Positions 43,946 through 53,500 of a stretch of DNA of 64,000 nucleotides are shown piece by piece. Made by a program: the position numbers and the translations under genes. This DNA is from a bacterium. GTDB taxonomy: Bacteria > Hinthialibacterota > Hinthialibacteria > Hinthialibacterales > Hinthialibacteraceae. The notes beneath the pieces are model-generated. The model made no database searches. It saw only the letters and a program-made list of their open reading frames with translations, and was not told the DNA's origin. Every line of letters begins with the position of its first letter. Position 1 is the stretch's first letter. The stretch covers positions 310,001-374,000 of the forward strand of contig WGLV01000022.1 of NCBI GenBank assembly GCA_016125385.1. Direction: 5' to 3'.

Positions 43946-44019
43946 CTCCTCCCTCCGGCTTATTTCGTTTCTCCGTTCGTGACATAATTCAACCCACTCA
44001 TTCACTGGAGGATTGCAGC

Positions 44020-45609
44020 ATGAGACATCAATGGTTTCGGCGTATGGCGATCGGCGCGTTCGCGCTGTTCGCGGCATCAAGCGTGTTCGCGGCGCGTCAA
44101 TTCGACGTCGTCATTTATGGCGGGACGGCGGGTGGCGCGGCGGCGGCCATCGCCGCGTGCCGCGAAGGATTCACCGCCGTGTTGATCGAGCCGGGCGCAC
44201 ATATCGGTGGACTGACCTCCGGTGGATTGGGACGCACCGACGTAGGCAACTCGACCGTGATCGGCGGTATATCACGCGAGTTTTACGTTCGCCTTGGCAA
44301 GCATTACGGCGAGCCGATTTCGTGGCGGTTTGAGCCGAGCGTGGCTGAAGGTCTTCTGCTTGAAATGCTCGATGAAGCGAAGGTGGAAGTCATCACAGGA
44401 CAGCGTTTGGAATCGGTCACGATGGAGGGGAAGAAGATTACCTCGATTTCAACCCAGACGGGCGATGTGTACGAAGGCCCTGTCTTTATCGACGCTTCGT
44501 ACGAAGGCGATCTGATGGCGAAGGCGGGCGTAAGTTACACCGTTGGACGCGAAGGCCGGGACCAATACGGCGAATCGCTGGCGGGCCGCGCCGTCCATAG
44601 CCCGATTCATCAATTCGATGTGAACGTTTCGCCTTACGATGAGAACGGCAAGGTGATTCCGCTGGTGGGGACGCATGATCCAGGCGTGGTGGGCGGCCCC
44701 GATAAAATGGTTCAGGCCTATAACCTGCGTCTCTGTTTCACCAACGCCGCGGAAAATCGTTTACCTTATCCCAAACCGGAGGGGTACGACCCAGCAACGT
44801 ATGAACTGTTGAAGCGGTATCTGGAAAAAAAGCCCGATATCAAAATCGACGAGTTGTTCATCTGGTCGATGATGCCAAACCATAAAACCGACATCAATAA
44901 CAAAGGCCCCATCTCAACCGATTACATCGGCATGAGCTGGGATTACCCCGACGCGGATTACGAGCAACGCGAGTCGATCTATCAGGATCATCTTCGTTAT
45001 ACGCAGGGATTGTTCTATTTCCTTTCGACCGATCCATCCGTGCCGGAACAGATTCAAACCTGGATCAGGCAATGGGGACCTTGCAAGGACGAATTCACCG
45101 ATAACGGCGGGTGGCCTCACCAGATGTACGTCCGAGAGGCGCGGCGTATGATCGGCGCTCACGTGCATACTCAGCACGATTGTCAGGAAAACCTGACGAA
45201 GACCGATTCGGTGGGCATGGGCGCGTATAACATGGACTCGCATAACGTGCAGCGATTCATCAATAAGGACGGTTTTGTGGAAAACGAAGGCGACGTTGAA
45301 ATCGGACCCAGGGGACCATATGAAATCGCCTATCGCTGCCTTACGCCGAAAGAAGATGAATGCGTGAACCTGATCGTGCCGGTTTGCGTTTCAGCGTCAC
45401 ACGTCGCGTTTGGCAGCATCCGCATGGAACCGGTGTTTATGGTGTTGGGGCACAGCGCCGGGGTGGCGGCGGGGCTGGCTATCAAGGCGAACAAGCCTGT
45501 GCAGGAAATCGATACGGAAGCCCTTATGAAACGCCTTCGCGAACAGGGGCAGGTGCTCTCGAACGACGATGCGATTCAGAGCGGCAAAGCGGTTGGTGGA
45601 AACCCATAA
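44020..45609 (+). CDS. Exported FAD-dependent oxidoreductase (FAD_oxidored family)
   Basis: 529 aa with a signal peptide (FRRMAIGAFALFAASSVFAA). FDVVIYGGTAGGAAAAIAACREGF is a Rossmann FAD site, followed by EPGAHIGGLTSGGLGRTDVG, diagnostic for this family, and VFIDASYEGDLMAKAGVSYTVGRE. The C-terminal ASHVAFGSIRMEPVFMVLGHSAGVAAGLA closes the FAD fold. The family is abundant in planctomycete-like genomes; substrate unknown. A signal peptide with an internal FAD site suggests Tat-like export, though RR is followed by MAIG rather than a full twin-Arg motif. Confidence 0.88.
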   Translation: MRHQWFRRMAIGAFALFAASSVFAARQFDVVIYGGTAGGAAAAIAACREGFTAVLIEPGAHIGGLTSGGLGRTDVGNSTVIGGISREFYVRLGKHYGEPISWRFEPSVAEGLLLEMLDEAKVEVITGQRLESVTMEGKKITSISTQTGDVYEGPVFIDASYEGDLMAKAGVSYTVGREGRDQYGESLAGRAVHSPIHQFDVNVSPYDENGKVIPLVGTHDPGVVGGPDKMVQAYNLRLCFTNAAENRLPYPKPEGYDPATYELLKRYLEKKPDIKIDELFIWSMMPNHKTDINNKGPISTDYIGMSWDYPDADYEQRESIYQDHLRYTQGLFYFLSTDPSVPEQIQTWIRQWGPCKDEFTDNGGWPHQMYVREARRMIGAHVHTQHDCQENLTKTDSVGMGAYNMDSHNVQRFINKDGFVENEGDVEIGPRGPYEIAYRCLTPKEDECVNLIVPVCVSASHVAFGSIRMEPVFMVLGHSAGVAAGLAIKANKPVQEIDTEALMKRLREQGQVLSNDDAIQSGKAVGGNP

Positions 45610-45632
45610 TACGTCTTAGTGAACAGGATTGG

Positions 45633-45661
45633 AAAAGGGAGGCTTCGACCTCCCTTTTTTC
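45633..45661 (+). terminator. Rho-independent terminator
   Basis: Stem GGGAGG / CCTCCC (extended by A-T pairs) with CTTCGA loop, then TTTTTT. Confidence 0.88.
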
Positions 45662-45776
45662 GTGACAAGATTCGTGGAAATATGGCGAATGTAAACAACC
45701 GTATGCGACGCCGGCGAACGGGCGGCCTCATAAGCGGTTATTTCATGCCTGTCGTAATAGTGAATCAGGAGACGCT

Positions 45777-46406
45777 ATGAATCGAGTTGCTTTGACTTTG
45801 CTGGTTGTATGGCTCGCCGCATTGCTGTCCGGCTGCGAATCGGCCCCGAAAAAGAAACCGGCGCACGATTCGCGTTTCGCGCCGCCGGGGATGGTGAATC
45901 TGGCGGGCGCGGTGAACCGCGACTTTCGCGCGCCGTGGCCCGACCGGCCGACTGATGGATACCGCGAGTGGTTTCGCGGCGCGAGAATCCGCCTTGAGGA
46001 CGACCCGGAGGTGGAGTTCGCGCTGAGCCCCCGCGGCGGCGTTATCGTTCTGGGGCCGCGTGAGTCGATTTCGATGCCGCTGCCCAAACCGGTCTGGTTT
46101 AAGAAGATCGCTATTCTGTGCAGCGCCGAGCGCGCGCCGATGCAGGGGATGACTTTCACCGTTGAAGTCGTCAACGTGGGCGGCGGCGTGAACAGCGTGA
46201 GGCTGAAAGCGAAAGAATGGCAAGTGCGAGGCTTCCCCGTTCAGCCGTATGAAATCCGGCTGCCCGCCGAGGTGAACGGGAAGCGTGAACTCGCCCGGTT
46301 GTCAGCCGTCATCTATCCGATGGAGTCGATGGCGACCGAGATCCGCATCAAGAACAACATGGCCGATCCACAGCCATTGTTGATCGCGGGGCTGACTCTG
46401 TTGTAA
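45777..46406 (+). CDS. Hypothetical lipoprotein, paralogue of next gene
   Basis: 209 aa. MNRVALTLLVVWLAALLSGC has a textbook lipobox (Cys20), then a basic linker. The ~170-residue mature domain shares with the next product VNR...PW...YREWF, GGVIVLGPRES, KIAILCSAE, and a C-terminal RIKNN...LLIAGLTL. It looks like a beta-sandwich. Function unknown; its partner is 16 bases downstream. Confidence 0.75.
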   Translation: MNRVALTLLVVWLAALLSGCESAPKKKPAHDSRFAPPGMVNLAGAVNRDFRAPWPDRPTDGYREWFRGARIRLEDDPEVEFALSPRGGVIVLGPRESISMPLPKPVWFKKIAILCSAERAPMQGMTFTVEVVNVGGGVNSVRLKAKEWQVRGFPVQPYEIRLPAEVNGKRELARLSAVIYPMESMATEIRIKNNMADPQPLLIAGLTLL

Positions 46407-46422
46407 GCGAACCGGACGGATT

Positions 46423-47208
46423 ATGAAGCGTGAAGATTTCTGGCTTGGTTTTTTTCTGCTGATCGCCGTTCTGCTGGCGGTGGGGATGTTCACGCTGGAC
46501 GATCACTTGTTCGGTTCGGGAGAGCGCGAAGTGGTGTATGGCAACGCGCCGGCGAGTTCGCTTCCGCCGAGACCGATTTCTCCCGTCGCGCGGAGACGAA
46601 TGGCCGCCAGCCGAAGCGCGACGCCTTTTCTCATCATTCCGTATCCAACGCCGACGGTCACGCCTACACCCGTTCCGTGGGATCAGGGCAAACCGTTTTC
46701 GCAACTGGTAAACCGCACGTGGAAGAGTCCGTGGGTGAATCAGGATGAATTCGGATACCGTACCTGGTTTGAAGACGCTGATTATACCGTCGGTGAATTT
46801 ACCTTCCATCTCGATGCGAAGGGCGGCGTGTTAAGCCTGGCGCCGGGGGAATCGGCGGTCGTGAGCGTAACCCCGGGCGTCAAAGCGAACGGAATCGCCT
46901 TGCTCTGCTCGGCGAATTTTCTTTATTCAAATTCATTGCCGGTGGAAATCGACATTCAAACCGCTCCGAATGAGAGCATAACCAAACATGCCGTCGTGGA
47001 TGAGTGGTTCTCCCGGACGAAAACCGGCCAACCCGGCGAGGTGAAATTCGACGTGTTTGTGGATGGGTACAAATCGGATGGGTACGTTTCAGCCGCGGTG
47101 GTTCCGTACGAGGGCGAAGTGATAGCGATCCGTATCAGGAACGACCGGGCCAATTGGCGGCAGTATGTCATGATCGCGGGGATCGCACTTGGAGACAATG
47201 AGAACTAG
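46423..47208 (+). CDS. Membrane-anchored hypothetical protein, paralogue of previous gene
   Basis: 261 aa. An N-terminal membrane segment (WLGFFLLIAVLLAVGMFTL) anchors a Pro/Arg-rich stalk (PTPTVTPTPVPW), then the same domain as the upstream lipoprotein: VNRTWKSPW, YRTWFEDA, GGVLSLAPGES, IALLCSANF, RIRNDRANWRQYVMIAGIAL. Two diverged copies, one tethered by lipid and one by a helix, point to a paired envelope role. Convergent with the osmoprotectant operon, overlapping by 4 bases. Confidence 0.72.
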   Translation: MKREDFWLGFFLLIAVLLAVGMFTLDDHLFGSGEREVVYGNAPASSLPPRPISPVARRRMAASRSATPFLIIPYPTPTVTPTPVPWDQGKPFSQLVNRTWKSPWVNQDEFGYRTWFEDADYTVGEFTFHLDAKGGVLSLAPGESAVVSVTPGVKANGIALLCSANFLYSNSLPVEIDIQTAPNESITKHAVVDEWFSRTKTGQPGEVKFDVFVDGYKSDGYVSAAVVPYEGEVIAIRIRNDRANWRQYVMIAGIALGDNEN

Positions 47209-48689
47209 GAACGCAGTGCGTGGGGAATCAGCCAGCGTTCGATGAGTTCAAATAATCCCTGGGCCGCGAGCGCCATTATCGCGGCGGGTACGGCGCCTTC
47301 CATGATAAGCCCCATGTTATCCAGCCGGATGCCGGTGAGGATGGGCTGTCCATAGCCGCCCGCGCCGATCAGCGCGCCCAGCGTCGCCGTGCCGATGTTA
47401 ATGACCACCGAGGTTTTGACGCCCGCCAGAATAGAACGGAACGCCAGCGGCAATTCGATCAATCGAAGACGCGCGAAGGCGGGCAGGCCCATCGCTTCCG
47501 CCGACTCGCGGATCGAGACCGGAATTCCGCATAACCCCGCGTAGGTGTTGCGCACGATGGGCAGCAGGCTGTAGAAGAAAAGCGCCGCGATGGCGGGTTT
47601 GGCGCCGATGCCCAGCAGAGGAATCATGAAGACGAAAATCGCCAGCGAAGGGATGGTCTGAATCACGCTGACCACGCCGAGAATCGCCTGGCCGAATCCC
47701 CGAGACTTGGCCGCCGCCACGCCGAGCGGAATCGCGATCAGAATCGCTCCCGCCATTGAGACGCCGACGAGATAAAGATGCCGCATCGTGTTGTATACGA
47801 AACGTTCCCATAATGTGCGCTGCGCGGTTTGAGTGTCGAGATTAAACTCGCGACGGATGAATTCGGAAGCGACCTGGCCGTCGGGGATTTGTTCGATCTT
47901 GGCCTGGGCGTTCATCGAACGCATGGCATCGTCACTGATGGCGCCAGCCAGACGATCGAGACGCTCCACCACGGCCGGGGCGGATTGGCGCAATTCTTCG
48001 CGATAGAGGAAAACCGCTTTGTATTCAGGAAAATGGCCGAGGTCGTCTTCAAGCACGTGAAGGTGGTAATACTCAATCTCGGCGTCGGTTGCGTAGACGT
48101 CGGCCAGGTCGATTGAACCGCCCTCGAGCCCGCGATAGGCGAGATCGTGTTCAAGACCGTTCACATTGGTCTGGGGAAGATTGTACCGCTGTTTGAGCGC
48201 GGGCCATCCGTCGGCGCGATCCATGAATTCGTTTGAGAAACCAAAGGCGAGATCGGGATGAGCGCGCAGATCGGAGATGGTTTTCACGCCGAGCTCGCTG
48301 GCGCGCCGCTCGCGCATGGCGAGGGCATAGGTGTTGTTGAAGCCGAGCGGCTTCGTCATGCGCAAGCCGCGTTCGCGCAAGGCCGCGCGCAATTCATCGT
48401 CCGTCTGAATTTTTTGTTGCGAGAGTATTTCGTGGGTAAGCGTTCCGGTGTATTCCGGGTAAAGATCGATATCGCCCTGTTCGAGGCCGTTCCACAAGAA
48501 CCGGGTTCCAAACCCTTTGCGATGGTCGACTTGAAAGCCCGCGTCGCGGATCAGTTGCGAGGCGATATCGCCAAGAATGACCGATTCGGTGAAGTTTTTC
48601 GATCCCACGTGAATCGTTTGAGCGCTGGCGGCGGTCAGGAGTCCCGCAAGGAGGAACAAGGCGAACAGCAGCGTGACGGCGCGTCTCAT
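47205..48689 (-). CDS. Osmoprotectant ABC transporter, fused substrate-binding protein and permease
   Basis: 494 aa. A signal peptide (LLFALFLLAGLLTAASAQ) and an OpuAC-type binding domain (TIHVGSKNFTESVILGDIASQLI, GDIDLYPEYTGTL, ADVYATDAEIEYY) occupy residues 20-275. The rest is a membrane permease with ~5-6 helices and the BPD-transport loop GLPAFARLRLIELPLAFRSILAG. Glycine betaine, carnitine or choline is the likely substrate. The binding domain precedes the permease, so the ligand pocket is tethered at the outer face. It follows the ATPase gene, whose stop it overlaps by 4 bases. Confidence 0.92.
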   Translation of the reverse strand: MRRAVTLLFALFLLAGLLTAASAQTIHVGSKNFTESVILGDIASQLIRDAGFQVDHRKGFGTRFLWNGLEQGDIDLYPEYTGTLTHEILSQQKIQTDDELRAALRERGLRMTKPLGFNNTYALAMRERRASELGVKTISDLRAHPDLAFGFSNEFMDRADGWPALKQRYNLPQTNVNGLEHDLAYRGLEGGSIDLADVYATDAEIEYYHLHVLEDDLGHFPEYKAVFLYREELRQSAPAVVERLDRLAGAISDDAMRSMNAQAKIEQIPDGQVASEFIRREFNLDTQTAQRTLWERFVYNTMRHLYLVGVSMAGAILIAIPLGVAAAKSRGFGQAILGVVSVIQTIPSLAIFVFMIPLLGIGAKPAIAALFFYSLLPIVRNTYAGLCGIPVSIRESAEAMGLPAFARLRLIELPLAFRSILAGVKTSVVINIGTATLGALIGAGGYGQPILTGIRLDNMGLIMEGAVPAAIMALAAQGLFELIERWLIPHALRS

Positions 48690-49438
48690 GGCGAATCCTC
48701 CTTGAGCGCGTCGAGATGGCTGCGTTGCGCCTTGATAAAGCGGTTGACGAATTCATCGGCGGGGTTATGAAACAGTTCGTGTAACGAGCCCTGTTGTAAC
48801 ACGCCGCCCTGACGCATGAGTACGATGGAATGGCCGAAAAACGCGGCTTCGGCGAGATCGTGCGTCACCATCACCACGGTTTTTTTCAGCGTGCGGAAGA
48901 TGTCGCGCAGCTCCTCCTGCAGCTCGGCGCGAATCATCGGGTCGAGCGCGCCAAGCGGTTCATCCATTAACAGTACGCGCGGATCGAGCATCAGCGCGCG
49001 CATCAGGCTCACGCGCTGCTGTTGTCCGCCGGAGAGGTGCGCGGGATGACGGTCCAGTCCGCTGGCGGGGAAATGGGTCAGTTCGGCGAGTTCATGCAAC
49101 CGGTCATTTACGCGATCGCCGGACCAGCCCAGGTAATGCGCCATCAGAGTGGCGTTTTCACGCGCGGTCAGGTGAGGGAAGAGGCCGCCATCCTGAATGA
49201 CGTAGCCCATGCGCCGGCGCATTTCGATCAGGGCGCCTGGCTGTAACCGCTCGCCTTCAAAGATGACTTCGCCTTCGCTGGGTTCGATCAGCCCGATCAG
49301 GAGGCGCAGCAAGGTCGATTTGCCGCAGCCGCTGGGACCGATCAGGATGGTGGTTTCCCCTTCGGGAATGGACAGGTTGACGTCGCGAAGCGCATCGGCG
49401 GTTTCATAGCGCTTCCATACATGGCGTAAATCAAACAT
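48686..49438 (-). CDS. Osmoprotectant ABC transporter ATP-binding protein
   Basis: 250 aa, OpuCA-like. Walker A GPSGCGKST (34-42), Q-loop VIQDGG, signature LSGGQQQR, Walker B VLLMDEPLGALD and His switch VMVTHD. The C-terminus is short, without CBS domains, so ionic-strength sensing of the OpuA type is absent. First gene of a two-gene operon with the fused permease. Confidence 0.93.
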   Translation of the reverse strand: MFDLRHVWKRYETADALRDVNLSIPEGETTILIGPSGCGKSTLLRLLIGLIEPSEGEVIFEGERLQPGALIEMRRRMGYVIQDGGLFPHLTARENATLMAHYLGWSGDRVNDRLHELAELTHFPASGLDRHPAHLSGGQQQRVSLMRALMLDPRVLLMDEPLGALDPMIRAELQEELRDIFRTLKKTVVMVTHDLAEAAFFGHSIVLMRQGGVLQQGSLHELFHNPADEFVNRFIKAQRSHLDALKEDSP

Positions 49439-49652
49439 GAATCCCGTTCGTGGAAGGAAATTTCAACGGCGGAAATCCGCCATCGCTCTTTTCACCATAC
49501 AGAAAAAAACTCAAATTGAAACCGGCGGGCGGATTGAAAAAAATGGAAACGCCCTCAAGATACAACCAGCCCCGGCGGATTCTTCGTCCCGCTGACGTTA
49601 ATTCAAATTTAACACGCCGCCAAACCAATCCATAAGGAAGGAGCGCTCACCG

Positions 49653-50051
49653 ATGATGCAACACGATCCCAAGTTCATCGAAATCGTCAAAGACGCCAAG
49701 CGCCGCGTTCAGGAAACCAACGTGCAGACCGTGAAAGAGCGCATGGATCGGGGGGATTCGTTTCTGTTGATCGACGTACGCGAAGATCATGAATGGCAGC
49801 GCGGCCGCCTGCCGCGCGCGGTTCACCTTGGCAAGGGAATCATCGAACGCGATATCCATCTCGTGGCGGCCGACCCGAATCAGGAGATTATTCTGTATTG
49901 CGGGGGCGGATACCGGTCGGCGCTGGCGGCGGATAACCTGCAGAAAATGGGCTATAAGAAAGTGATTTCCATGGATGGCGGCTTCAAAGGGTGGAAGGAA
50001 GCCGGCTATCCGATCGCGCGGGGCGACGCAGGACCTTCATCATCCAGGTAA
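49653..50051 (+). CDS. Rhodanese-domain sulfurtransferase-like protein
   Basis: 132 aa; AAGGAAGGAG upstream of tandem ATGs. LLIDVREDHEWQRGRLPRAVHLG and the active loop YCGGGYRSA with Cys83 form a single-domain rhodanese; MDGGFKGWKEAGYP is the standard end. The loop is six residues, as in thiosulfate-type sulfurtransferases. Cytoplasmic. Confidence 0.93.
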   Translation: MMQHDPKFIEIVKDAKRRVQETNVQTVKERMDRGDSFLLIDVREDHEWQRGRLPRAVHLGKGIIERDIHLVAADPNQEIILYCGGGYRSALAADNLQKMGYKKVISMDGGFKGWKEAGYPIARGDAGPSSSR

Positions 50052-50069
50052 GACGCAAGGACGTTTCTC

Positions 50070-51317
50070 ATGCGATGTATTCTCACCCCGGTCGGTTCGG
50101 CCGGCGACGTGTTCCCCTTGATCGGATTAGGCAAAGGGCTGGTCGAACGCGGTTATGAAGCCGTGATCACCGCGCCGGAACCTTTCAGGCAAGCCAGCCT
50201 TGACGCCGGACTGCAATTTGAACCCACCTGGCAAGCCGAGCAATATCAAGACACGATTAACGATCCCAACCTGTGGCACCCGCGGCGCGGGCTTCGTCTC
50301 GTTCTGAAAGCGATCAGCGACTCGCTTCATGAAGCCTACGAACAACTGGAGCGGTTGTACGTTCCCGGCGAGACGATTCTGATCAGCCATACGCTCGCTT
50401 TCGCCACGCGCGTATTCGAAGAGAAGACAGGCGCGCCCGCCGCGACCGTTCACCTCGCGCCCAGTGTGTTTCGATCCGATTTTCGTCAGCCGGTGATGCC
50501 CAACCAAACCGATTTGAGCGGCTGGCCCATCTGGCTCAAGCGGATGCTCTGGGGGGCGGTGGACCGCTGGGCGATCGATCCTTATGTTCTTCCCGCGTTA
50601 AATACCTTTCGCGAGCGGCTGGGGCTTCAACCGGTGTATCGCGTTTTCAAACACTGGCTGCATTCACCCCGCCAGATTATCGGATTTTTCCCCGACTGGT
50701 TTGGAGAGCCGCAGAGCGACTGGCCCCGTCAATTGACGCTGACGGGGTTTCCCCTGTACGACCACGGAACCAGCGAGTCGCTCAACGATGAACTGGAGGC
50801 GTATCTGGAGGCGGGCGAACCGCCGATCGTTTTTACGCCCGGTTCGGCCAACCTGCACGCCGCGCGGTTTTTTCATGCGGCGGCTGAATCGGCGGAGATG
50901 CTCAAGCGGCGTGCTCTGTTCGTGACCATGTTTCAAGAGCAACTGACCGATACAGCGAACGAATATGTGCATTCCGTGAAATACGCGCCGTTTTCAAAAC
51001 TCTTTTCGCGATGCGCGGCGGTGGTTCATCATGGAGGGATCGGGACCTGCGCGAAATCGTTCGCGGCGGGCGTTCCACAGCTGATCACGCCGATGGGATT
51101 CGATCAACCGGATAACGCCGCGCGCGTGGCGCGGCTGGGAACCGGGGCGCTGCTCGAACCCCGCCGCGTGACCGGACGCCATTTCGCACGTGAACTGGAA
51201 CGCCTGTTGAGCAGCGACGCCGTCGCCGACTCGTGCATGTTCTATCAAAACGCGGTCAACGCCAACAACGCCATCGAACGCGCCTGCGCCGTGATCGAAC
51301 GGCTGGGAAACAATTGA
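50070..51317 (+). CDS. UDP-glycosyltransferase-like (GT1/MGT) enzyme
   Basis: 415 aa. CILTPVGSAGDVFPLIGLGKGLVERGYEA is the N-terminal acceptor-binding half of GT-B enzymes such as sterol glucosyltransferases; the C-terminal half has VHHGGIGTCAKSFAAGVPQLITPMGFDQPDNA, the sugar-nucleotide signature. It glycosylates a lipid-like or polyketide/hopanoid-like acceptor. Starts 18 bases after the rhodanese. Confidence 0.9.
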   Translation: MRCILTPVGSAGDVFPLIGLGKGLVERGYEAVITAPEPFRQASLDAGLQFEPTWQAEQYQDTINDPNLWHPRRGLRLVLKAISDSLHEAYEQLERLYVPGETILISHTLAFATRVFEEKTGAPAATVHLAPSVFRSDFRQPVMPNQTDLSGWPIWLKRMLWGAVDRWAIDPYVLPALNTFRERLGLQPVYRVFKHWLHSPRQIIGFFPDWFGEPQSDWPRQLTLTGFPLYDHGTSESLNDELEAYLEAGEPPIVFTPGSANLHAARFFHAAAESAEMLKRRALFVTMFQEQLTDTANEYVHSVKYAPFSKLFSRCAAVVHHGGIGTCAKSFAAGVPQLITPMGFDQPDNAARVARLGTGALLEPRRVTGRHFARELERLLSSDAVADSCMFYQNAVNANNAIERACAVIERLGNN

Positions 51318-51332
51318 CCGGGAGAAGAACGA

Positions 51333-52694
51333 ATGTGGAAGACTCTCAGCATCACAATTCTGTCGATCGCCGTGTTCGTTGGGGCTGCCAGCGCGGAATG
51401 GACGGAAGCGGAATTTCCGCTATCGATCAGTTCCAATCATCGTTATCTGGTTGACGCTCATGGAGAACCGTTTTTTTATCAGGCGGATACGCCCTGGATG
51501 ATTTTTCTCAAGCTGACGCTGGATGAAGCGGAGGAATACATGGCGGCGAGAAAAGCGCAGGGATTTACCGCATTACAGGTTCAACTGACCGGTTTTCTGG
51601 GAGACCGTAATCGGGACGGTCAGTCGCCATTCGATGAGTCGTTTGACTTCTCCAAGCCGAATGAAGCCTATTTTGCGCACGTCGATCGCGTGATTGAAAA
51701 AGCGCGGGACATGAACCTGTTTCTCGCAATCGCCCCGTTATGGAAAGGGTGTTGCGGAGAAGGTTGGGCGGGTAACAACAAGGACGGCTCGCCGAAACCA
51801 ATGAACGTGAACGGCGTGGAGAAATGCCGCGAATTCGGCCGATACCTGGGTACGCGATACGGGCGCTTCAATCACATCATGTGGATCATGGGAGGAGACA
51901 ACGACCCGGGCGAATCGCGCGATCTGATCCGCGCGCTGGCCGAAGGGATCAAGGAAAAAGCTCCGCGACAGTTCTGCACCTATCACGCCGCCTCAAGTCA
52001 TTCAAGCACGGACGTTTGGCCTGATGAAAACTGGCTGGACATCGCGATGGTTTATACCTATTTCCGTGGATTCAACAAAGCATGGAACAAAGATCAGCCC
52101 GACGTGTATGAAGTCAGTTATCGGGAATATCACAAAACACCCGTGCATCCATTCTTCCTAGGTGAATCGACCTACGAAGGTGAACACGGCGACTGGGGCA
52201 CAGCCCTGCAGGCGCGAAAACAGGCGTACTGGTGCGTGCTCTCCGGCGGGATGGGGCACGCGTATGGCTCCGATAACTGGCCGATCCCGGACGGGTGGAG
52301 GAAGAACATCAAGCATCCCGGCGCGGAGAGCATGAAATATCTTCGCGATCTGGTTTCGACGTTTCGCTGGACGGAACTGATTCCCGACGAACAACACGGA
52401 TTGCTGGTCAAAGGCAGTGAGCCGTTCGCGCAAAACGACTGCGCCGCATCCGCCGTCGCCAGTGATGGATCATTTGCTCTTGTTTATGTTCCAACTCCGC
52501 GAGAACTGACCATTGACGCGTCGAAGATGGCTGGCGAGATGATTCAGGCCCGGTGGTATGACCCAACCAGCGGAACTTATCGAGACGCGGGGCCTCCGTT
52601 CAAACGTAATCAACAAAGAAACTTTTTTACAGATATGCCGAACAAGGCGGGTGATTCCGACTGGGTGCTGGTTCTCGAAGCCAAGGCTCGGTAA
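51333..52694 (+). CDS. Exported DUF4038 (apiosidase-like, GH140-type) glycoside hydrolase
   Basis: 453 aa, signal peptide cleaved near ASAEW. ISSNHRYLVDAHGEPFFYQADTPW starts a TIM-barrel of the DUF4038 family; FTALQVQLTGFLGDRNRDGQ, IMWIMGGDNDP and HPFFLGESTYEGEHGDW hold the two acidic residues expected for catalysis. The C-terminal ~90 residues (MIQARWYDPTSGTYRDAG) form the collagen-binding-like beta domain often attached to it. A plant/algal polysaccharide target is inferred from the family. Fifteen bases after the GT1 gene. Confidence 0.9.
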   Translation: MWKTLSITILSIAVFVGAASAEWTEAEFPLSISSNHRYLVDAHGEPFFYQADTPWMIFLKLTLDEAEEYMAARKAQGFTALQVQLTGFLGDRNRDGQSPFDESFDFSKPNEAYFAHVDRVIEKARDMNLFLAIAPLWKGCCGEGWAGNNKDGSPKPMNVNGVEKCREFGRYLGTRYGRFNHIMWIMGGDNDPGESRDLIRALAEGIKEKAPRQFCTYHAASSHSSTDVWPDENWLDIAMVYTYFRGFNKAWNKDQPDVYEVSYREYHKTPVHPFFLGESTYEGEHGDWGTALQARKQAYWCVLSGGMGHAYGSDNWPIPDGWRKNIKHPGAESMKYLRDLVSTFRWTELIPDEQHGLLVKGSEPFAQNDCAASAVASDGSFALVYVPTPRELTIDASKMAGEMIQARWYDPTSGTYRDAGPPFKRNQQRNFFTDMPNKAGDSDWVLVLEAKAR

Positions 52695-52741
52695 AAGAAC
52701 TCAGGGCTGCGTAGTAGTAAATTACGCACAATCACTAAGCA

Positions 52742-53149
52742 TTATTTGATAAAATCAAGTTCAAATCGTTGGTTGGGGCCGTCGCAGCGAAGGAAATAAT
52801 GAGATAACAAATCGCGCCCTAGCAAGCCATAGCGTGGATTCACAGTACCGATGATCTCAACGTCATTGAACAAGCGATCGAAGATCATCAAATTTATGAT
52901 GTATATTTGATGCACAAATGCGTTCCGGTTATAGTCGTGAAATATTTTCGATTTTGCAGGAGGTATCAAGAGCGATTGAAATAATGTTTTAGGTAGAGCG
53001 GACCGGGAAGCGCCGGTATCAATCAACAATCTGGCGTTCCCCTCGATGCGCCTAGCGATATTTTCAATTCGGATCTGAATGAATGGACATAACAGATTTT
53101 CTGACGCGGTTTTCGATCCATCCTGGGTTTGATATTGAATAAAACTCAT
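52742..53149 (-). CDS. Retropepsin-like aspartic protease
   Basis: 135 aa. LLIDTGASRSALP carries the catalytic DTG (Asp44), with the flap region following, and the second psi loop NPRYGLLGRDLLSHY that retropepsins use as Gly-Leu-Leu-Gly-Arg-Asp. Cytoplasmic, no signal. It starts 7 bases after the DUF5678 gene, a pairing often seen in bacterial operons. Base composition is lower in GC than its neighbours. Confidence 0.85.
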   Translation of the reverse strand: MSFIQYQTQDGSKTASENLLCPFIQIRIENIARRIEGNARLLIDTGASRSALPKTLFQSLLIPPAKSKIFHDYNRNAFVHQIYIINLMIFDRLFNDVEIIGTVNPRYGLLGRDLLSHYFLRCDGPNQRFELDFIK

Positions 53150-53155
53150 GGAAAT

Positions 53156-53479
53156 TCAGTCAACGGTTAATGGAAAATTCAATTCAACGGGTTCCTGTTC
53201 ATCAGGAAAGTCAACGTAAAATGGAATATTGCCCAGTTTCCGATATAAATCACCCGCCAGCTCACTCACTGAGCTCCCCGTTGCGATGATTTTTTCGTCA
53301 TGAACCGCGACGCATCGCCCCGGGTATTCTCGCATAAACGCGCTCCGATTGTTCTCATAGAATTCTCTATTTCGAAGCCACTGCTCGTACAGGGTTTTAT
53401 ACTCTTGTGACAAATCCTCAATGAGATCGTCAGCATCCCGTCGATGATCCTTCATATTGGAAAATGGGTTGGGAGTCAT
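53156..53479 (-). CDS. DUF5678-domain protein
   Basis: 107 aa. The N-terminal half is a charged helix; AFMREYPGRCVAVHDEKIIATGSSVSELAGDLYRKLG is the small DUF5678 beta-grasp-like domain. GAGG lies nine bases before the ATG, with a strong promoter just above. It precedes the aspartic protease, and could be its partner or substrate. Confidence 0.78.
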   Translation of the reverse strand: MTPNPFSNMKDHRRDADDLIEDLSQEYKTLYEQWLRNREFYENNRSAFMREYPGRCVAVHDEKIIATGSSVSELAGDLYRKLGNIPFYVDFPDEQEPVELNFPLTVD

Positions 53480-53500
53480 GGTTTTCGCCTCTAAAAGAAA

